Part shown: positions 60,217 through 64,000 of the stretch, piece by piece
How positions within the stretch are numbered: position 1 is the stretch's first letter
Layout of the letters: each line of letters opens with the position of its first letter
DNA from: Variovorax flavidus
GTDB lineage: Bacteria; Pseudomonadota; Gammaproteobacteria; Burkholderiales; Burkholderiaceae_C
DNA length: 64,000 bases
NCBI RefSeq assembly: GCF_030317145.1
Contig: NZ_JASZYE010000006.1
Span: forward strand, 62,001 to 126,000
Direction: 5' to 3'
Notes under the pieces: model-generated
What the model was told of the DNA's origin: nothing
Databases searched by the model: none
What the model saw: only the letters and a program-made list of their open reading frames with translations
Program-made: the position numbers and the translations under genes

Positions 60217-61761
60217 ATGACTTCCTTCGAGGCGGCCATCGACCGCGACTTCGGCGTGATTGCCGACCTGATCCGCATCCATGCACAGCAGCGCCCGGCG
60301 AAGCCCGCCCTGGCCGACGCCACGCACGAACTGAGCTACGGCGAGTTGGACGCGCTCATGGACCGCGTCGCCGCCTCCCTGCAGCGCGACGGGCTCGCAG
60401 CCGGCGATGCGATCGCGATCTGCGCCGCGTCGAGCGTGAACTACGCGGCGGTGTTCCTCGGTGCGCTGCGCGCGGGCATCGCGGTTGCGCCGCTGGCGCC
60501 CGGCTCCACGCCGGCCAGCCTCGCGCGGATGATTGCGGACGCCGGGGCGCGCGTGCTCTTCGTCGATGCCGCGGCTGCCGAAGTCATCGGGCCGGCGGCG
60601 GAGGGCGCCATCCCGCGCGTTGCCCTCGACGGCTCTGCGGCCGGGCGCAATGTCGAAGCCTGGCTCGCGCCGACCGGCGCCCGGCCCGCCGCGGTCGAGC
60701 CGCAACCCGCGTGGCCCTTCAACATCATCTATTCGTCGGGCACGACCGGCGAGCCCAAGGGCATCGTGCAGGGCCACGGCATGCGGTGGGCGCACGTCAA
60801 GCGCGGCGCGAAGTACGAGTACGGCCCGGAGACGGTCACGCTGCTGTCGACGCCGCTCTACTCCAACACCACGCTGGTCGTGTTCTTCCCGACCATCGCG
60901 TTCGGTGGTTGCGTCGTGCTGATGCCCAAGTTCGACGCTACCGGCTACCTGAAGCTGGCGGCGCGCCAACGCGTGACCCACACGATGCTGGTGCCGGTGC
61001 AGTACCAGCGGCTGATGGCACGCCCTGATTTCGACGCGCACGACCTGTCGAGCTTCCGCTTCAAGTTCAGCACCAGTGCGCCCTTCAACGCGGCCTTGAA
61101 GGCCGATGTGCTCGCGCGCTGGCCCGGCGGCCTGATCGAGTTCTACGGCATGACCGAAGGCGGAGGCACCTGCATCCTCGAAGCGCACCTCCATCCGGAC
61201 AAGCTGCATACCGTCGGCCGCCCGGCCGAAGGCAGCGACATCCGGCTGATCGACGAAGCGGGCAAGGAAGTCGCACGCGGCGAGGCCGGTGAAGTCGTGG
61301 GCCACTCGGCCGGCATGATGGTCGGCTACCACGGCCAGCCGGGCAAGACGCGCGAGGCCGAGTGGTTCGACCCGGCAGGCAAGCGCTTCATCCGCACCGG
61401 CGACGTCGGCCGCTTCGATGACGACGGCTTTCTCACGCTGTTCGATCGCAAGAAGGACATGATCATCAGCGGCGGATTCAATATCTATCCGAGCGACCTC
61501 GAAACGGTGCTGCGTGGCCATGCATCGGTGGCCGAAGCCGCGGTGATCGGCGTTCCTTCGGAACAATGGGGCGAAACGCCCGTGGCCTTCGTGGTGCGGC
61601 GCGACGGCGACGACACGACGGCTGAGGCGATCCTGCAATGGACCAACAACCAACTGGGCAAGACGCAGCGCCTTGCGCGCCTGCAGTTCATCGACGAACT
61701 GCCGCGCAGCGCGATCGGCAAGGTGCTCAAGCGCGAACTGCGTGAACTCGACGCGCGCTGA
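60217..61761 (+). CDS. Acyl-CoA synthetase / AMP-dependent ligase
   Basis: A 514-residue ANL-superfamily enzyme. It has IIYSSGTTGEPKGIVQGHG (ATP loop), EFYGMTEGGG, RTGDVGRFDDDGFLTLFDRKKDMIISGGFNIYPSDLE and a catalytic Lys in RSAIGKVLKREL. It is distinct from the ligase at 52429-53979. It probably makes a fatty or aromatic acyl-CoA. It is divergent from the biosynthetic operon and shares its control region, so it could supply acyl groups to it. Confidence 0.9.
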   Translation: MTSFEAAIDRDFGVIADLIRIHAQQRPAKPALADATHELSYGELDALMDRVAASLQRDGLAAGDAIAICAASSVNYAAVFLGALRAGIAVAPLAPGSTPASLARMIADAGARVLFVDAAAAEVIGPAAEGAIPRVALDGSAAGRNVEAWLAPTGARPAAVEPQPAWPFNIIYSSGTTGEPKGIVQGHGMRWAHVKRGAKYEYGPETVTLLSTPLYSNTTLVVFFPTIAFGGCVVLMPKFDATGYLKLAARQRVTHTMLVPVQYQRLMARPDFDAHDLSSFRFKFSTSAPFNAALKADVLARWPGGLIEFYGMTEGGGTCILEAHLHPDKLHTVGRPAEGSDIRLIDEAGKEVARGEAGEVVGHSAGMMVGYHGQPGKTREAEWFDPAGKRFIRTGDVGRFDDDGFLTLFDRKKDMIISGGFNIYPSDLETVLRGHASVAEAAVIGVPSEQWGETPVAFVVRRDGDDTTAEAILQWTNNQLGKTQRLARLQFIDELPRSAIGKVLKRELRELDAR

Positions 61762-62869
61762 CGCCCCCCCGTCCGACGCCGAGCATGGCGGCGGCAACGG
61801 CCTGCTGTGGGTGCTGCTGGCCGCGGCCGTCGTGTTCGCGGTGGTGCGCCCGCGCGCGCCGATGGACTACATCCGGCTCGTGGACTGGCAGACTGTCGGC
61901 GCACTGGCCGGCCTGCTGGCGATCACGCAGGGCGTCGAGCGCAGCGGCATGCTGCAGGCCGCCGCGGCGCGGCTGCTGTCGCGCACGACCGAGTTGCGCA
62001 ACCTGGTCTTCCTGCTCGCAGCCGGTGCCGCCGTTTTGTCGGCGCTGGTGACCAACGACGTGAGCCTGTTCCTGCTGGTTCCGCTCACGCGCGTGCTGGC
62101 GACGCAAGCGCATCTGCCGCTGGCGCGCCTGGTGGTCATCGAGGCCCTGGCCGTGAATGCGGGTTCGGCGCTGACGCCGATCGGCAATCCGCAGAACCTC
62201 TTCCTCTGGCACCGCTCGGGCGAGAGCTTCGTCGGCTTCATGGCCATGATGGCGCCGACCGTGGCCGTGATGCTGTTCTGGCTCTTCGCCGCGATCCGCT
62301 TCCTGGTGCCGCGCGCGCCGATCACGCTCAAGCCGTCGACCGAAGCCACGGTGCGGGAGCCGCGCCTGCTGGCCTTGTCGGGTGTGCTCTTCGTTGCCTT
62401 CGTCATTGCGCTCGACCAGCGCTGGCTGCTCGCCGGGCTGGCGGGCGTGTTCGGCGCCTTTCTGCTGCTGCGCCCGCGCGTTCTGCTCGGCGTGGACTGG
62501 GCCCTGCTCGCAATCATCGCGCTGATGTTCGTGGACCTTCGGCAACTGGCGGAGCTTCCCGCCGTGGCCACGCTGCTGAGGCAACTGCCGATCGGCGAAG
62601 GCTGGCGCGCGTATCTGGCAGCCATCGTCACGTCGCAATTCATCAGCAACGTGCCGGCGACCATCCTGCTCGATGGCTTCGTGCATGACCTGCCGGCCCT
62701 GGCGGCGGGTGTGAGCGTGGGGGGCTTCGGCTGCGTGCTGGGCTCGCTCGCCAACCTGATCGCGCTGCGCCTCGCGAAACTGCCGAACGGGCTGCGCGAG
62801 TTCCATCGCATCAGCATTCCGTTCCTGCTGGTGTGCGGCGCGTCGGCGCTGTTGCTGCGCCTGGGCTGA
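61742..62869 (+). CDS. SLC13/ArsB-like ion transporter superfamily permease
   Basis: A protein of about 375 residues with roughly 10-11 membrane segments. ALTPIGNPQNLFLW and IVTSQFISNVPATILL are the two paired signature loops of the ArsB/NhaD/CitM superfamily, which export or import anions (citrate, arsenite, dicarboxylates). The start is uncertain; GTG at 61742 overlaps the synthetase gene by 20 bases and is the only start that keeps the first membrane helix. Confidence 0.82.
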   Translation: MNSTRADAPPSDAEHGGGNGLLWVLLAAAVVFAVVRPRAPMDYIRLVDWQTVGALAGLLAITQGVERSGMLQAAAARLLSRTTELRNLVFLLAAGAAVLSALVTNDVSLFLLVPLTRVLATQAHLPLARLVVIEALAVNAGSALTPIGNPQNLFLWHRSGESFVGFMAMMAPTVAVMLFWLFAAIRFLVPRAPITLKPSTEATVREPRLLALSGVLFVAFVIALDQRWLLAGLAGVFGAFLLLRPRVLLGVDWALLAIIALMFVDLRQLAELPAVATLLRQLPIGEGWRAYLAAIVTSQFISNVPATILLDGFVHDLPALAAGVSVGGFGCVLGSLANLIALRLAKLPNGLREFHRISIPFLLVCGASALLLRLG

Positions 62870-62883
62870 CACGCGCGCGCCCC

Positions 62884-63732
62884 ATGACTTCCACGCTGAA
62901 CGCCCTCGCCGCCATTGCACTGTGGGCCACGCTCGCCTCGCTGGGCACTTCGCTCTCGCATCTGCCGCCCTTCCTGCTGACCGGGCTCGCGCTGGTCATC
63001 GGCAGCGCCATGAGCTGGCCGCTGGTTCTTCGCAACCGCCGAGCCTGGGCCGTGCCGGCGCGCACGCTGGCGCTGGGCGTCTATGGGTTGTTCGGCTTTC
63101 ACTTCCTGCTGTTCATCGCGCTGCGGAACGCGCCGCCGGTCGAGGCCAATCTCGTCAACTACCTGTGGCCCTTGTTCATGGTGGTGCTGGCGCCGGTGCT
63201 GCTACCGGGCGTGTCGCTGCGCCCGCTGCATGTCGTGGCGGCATTGCTGGGCTTTGCGGGCGCGGCCATCGCGATCCTCGGCGCGCGCAGCGGTGCCTCG
63301 ACAAGTGCCGGTGGCAGCTACTGGGGATTCGTGCCCGCGCTGGGCTCGGCCTTCATCTGGGCCAGCTACTCGCTATGGACGCAGCGCGTGCCGGCCTTCC
63401 CCACCACGGCGATCGGGCTGTTCGGCCTGGTCTCGGGTGTGCTCTCGCTGCTGTGCCATGTGCTGCTGGAGCCTTCGGCCGCGCTCTCGTCGCGCGACTG
63501 GCTGCTCGTGACACTGTGCGGACTCGGCCCGCTGGGCGCGGCCTTCTTCTTCTGGGACGTGGCGCTCAAACGCGGCGACGCACGGCAGATCGGCATCCTG
63601 AGCTACATCACGCCGCTGGCATCGACGGCGCTGCTGCTGATCGTGACGCAGCGGCCGCTGAGCTGGACCATCGCGCTCGCGGCCGTCCTCATCATCTCGG
63701 CCGCGGTGATGGGCACGCGGGCCAAGGCATAG
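62884..63732 (+). CDS. EamA/DMT family transporter
   Basis: A 282-residue drug/metabolite transporter with 10 predicted helices in two EamA halves. The second half has GFVPALGSAFIWASYSLWTQR and GPLGAAFFFWDVALKRGDARQIG. Such proteins export amino acids, nucleosides or aromatic compounds. It follows the SLC13-like gene by 14 bases; substrate unknown. Confidence 0.88.
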   Translation: MTSTLNALAAIALWATLASLGTSLSHLPPFLLTGLALVIGSAMSWPLVLRNRRAWAVPARTLALGVYGLFGFHFLLFIALRNAPPVEANLVNYLWPLFMVVLAPVLLPGVSLRPLHVVAALLGFAGAAIAILGARSGASTSAGGSYWGFVPALGSAFIWASYSLWTQRVPAFPTTAIGLFGLVSGVLSLLCHVLLEPSAALSSRDWLLVTLCGLGPLGAAFFFWDVALKRGDARQIGILSYITPLASTALLLIVTQRPLSWTIALAAVLIISAAVMGTRAKA

Positions 63733-63733
63733 C

Positions 63734-64000
63734 TCAGTCCGCGACCTTGAGCACCAGCTTGCCGAAGTTCTCTCCCGTGAAGAGCTTCGTCAGCGTCTCG
63801 GGGAAGTTGTCGATGCCCTCGACCACATCCTCGCGGCTCTTCATCCGGCCCTCCTTGAGATAGCCCGACATCTCGGCCACGGCCAGGTGGTAGCGGTCGG
63901 CGTAGTCGAACACCACCATGCCCTGCATGCGCGCCCGGTTCACCAGCAGGCTCAGGTAGTTCTTCGGGCCCTGCACCGGCGTCGTGTTGTTGTACTGGCT
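63734..64000 (-). CDS. MDR-family NADP-dependent oxidoreductase (3' end only)
   Basis: The last 88 codons of a medium-chain dehydrogenase/reductase; the 5' part lies beyond the window. The segments QYNNTTPVQGPKNYLSLLVNRARMQGMVVFDY and EGIDNFPETLTKLFTGENFGKLVLKV match the CurA/YncB-type zinc-free NADPH reductases that reduce enones. It converges with the EamA gene, with one base between the stop codons. Confidence 0.88.
   Translation of the reverse strand, partial: SQYNNTTPVQGPKNYLSLLVNRARMQGMVVFDYADRYHLAVAEMSGYLKEGRMKSREDVVEGIDNFPETLTKLFTGENFGKLVLKVAD

Overview
The window is high-GC DNA with tightly packed genes, very probably the chromosome of a betaproteobacterium of the Comamonadaceae. 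Variovorax or a close relative is my best guess from gene content: an F1Fo operon (atpI-B-E-F-H-A-G-D-C) divergent from dat-ybeD-lipB-lipA, LemA/TPM genes, and short GC-rich intergenic repeats. No rRNA, tRNA, CRISPR array or insertion sequence was seen.

Positions 1-10.5 kb (mostly plus strand) hold the end of an RND efflux pump gene with its outer-membrane factor, a membrane-anchored cytochrome c5, a conserved hypothetical gene, a YheT-type hydrolase, an NTF2-fold protein, a Rossmann protein, a LemA-TPM-TPM operon and a cyclic-nucleotide-binding protein. Positions 10.5-16.6 kb (minus) are a four-gene DNA-repair operon: exonuclease, ATP-dependent DNA ligase, Lhr-type helicase and PdeM nuclease. 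Positions 16.7-18.6 kb are a small cassette of visibly lower GC: a PAAR spike protein, a DUF6402-like protein and a small membrane protein, most likely a type VI secretion effector set with its immunity gene. Positions 18.6-24.7 kb (minus) are a sugar ABC importer operon with a ROK regulator and a Gfo/Idh dehydrogenase. Positions 24.8-32 kb are the ATP synthase operon and 32-35 kb the lipoate genes. Positions 35-40 kb encode an OmpA-type protein and a 1247-residue Ig-repeat/VWA/RTX-like adhesin, preceded by a tandemly duplicated leader of about 200 bp.

The most unusual part is 40.6-59.8 kb. Twenty minus-strand genes follow each other with overlaps or gaps of at most 42 bases and could form one transcript of about 19 kb. 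In transcription order they encode: an acyl carrier protein (ACP), a FabF-type ketosynthase, a LolD/FtsX-type ABC pair, a LolA-like protein, an outer-membrane barrel, an acyl-AMP ligase, an ABC-2 exporter pair, a second ACP, a type III PLP decarboxylase, an unknown protein, four thiolase-fold KASIII-like proteins, a DsrE protein, a TsdA-like diheme cytochrome c, a SulP transporter and a class C beta-lactamase-fold hydrolase. I read the core as an undescribed biosynthetic locus. In this reading a ligase and decarboxylase load and modify an amino-acid-derived starter on a carrier protein, ketosynthase-fold enzymes extend or transfer it, and two ABC systems with periplasmic and outer-membrane partners move the product to the cell surface. 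The product is unknown. A perfect 12-bp inverted repeat lies upstream of the first gene.

Positions 60.2-64 kb (plus, then minus) hold an acyl-CoA synthetase, an SLC13/ArsB-like permease, an EamA exporter and the end of an MDR-family oxidoreductase.
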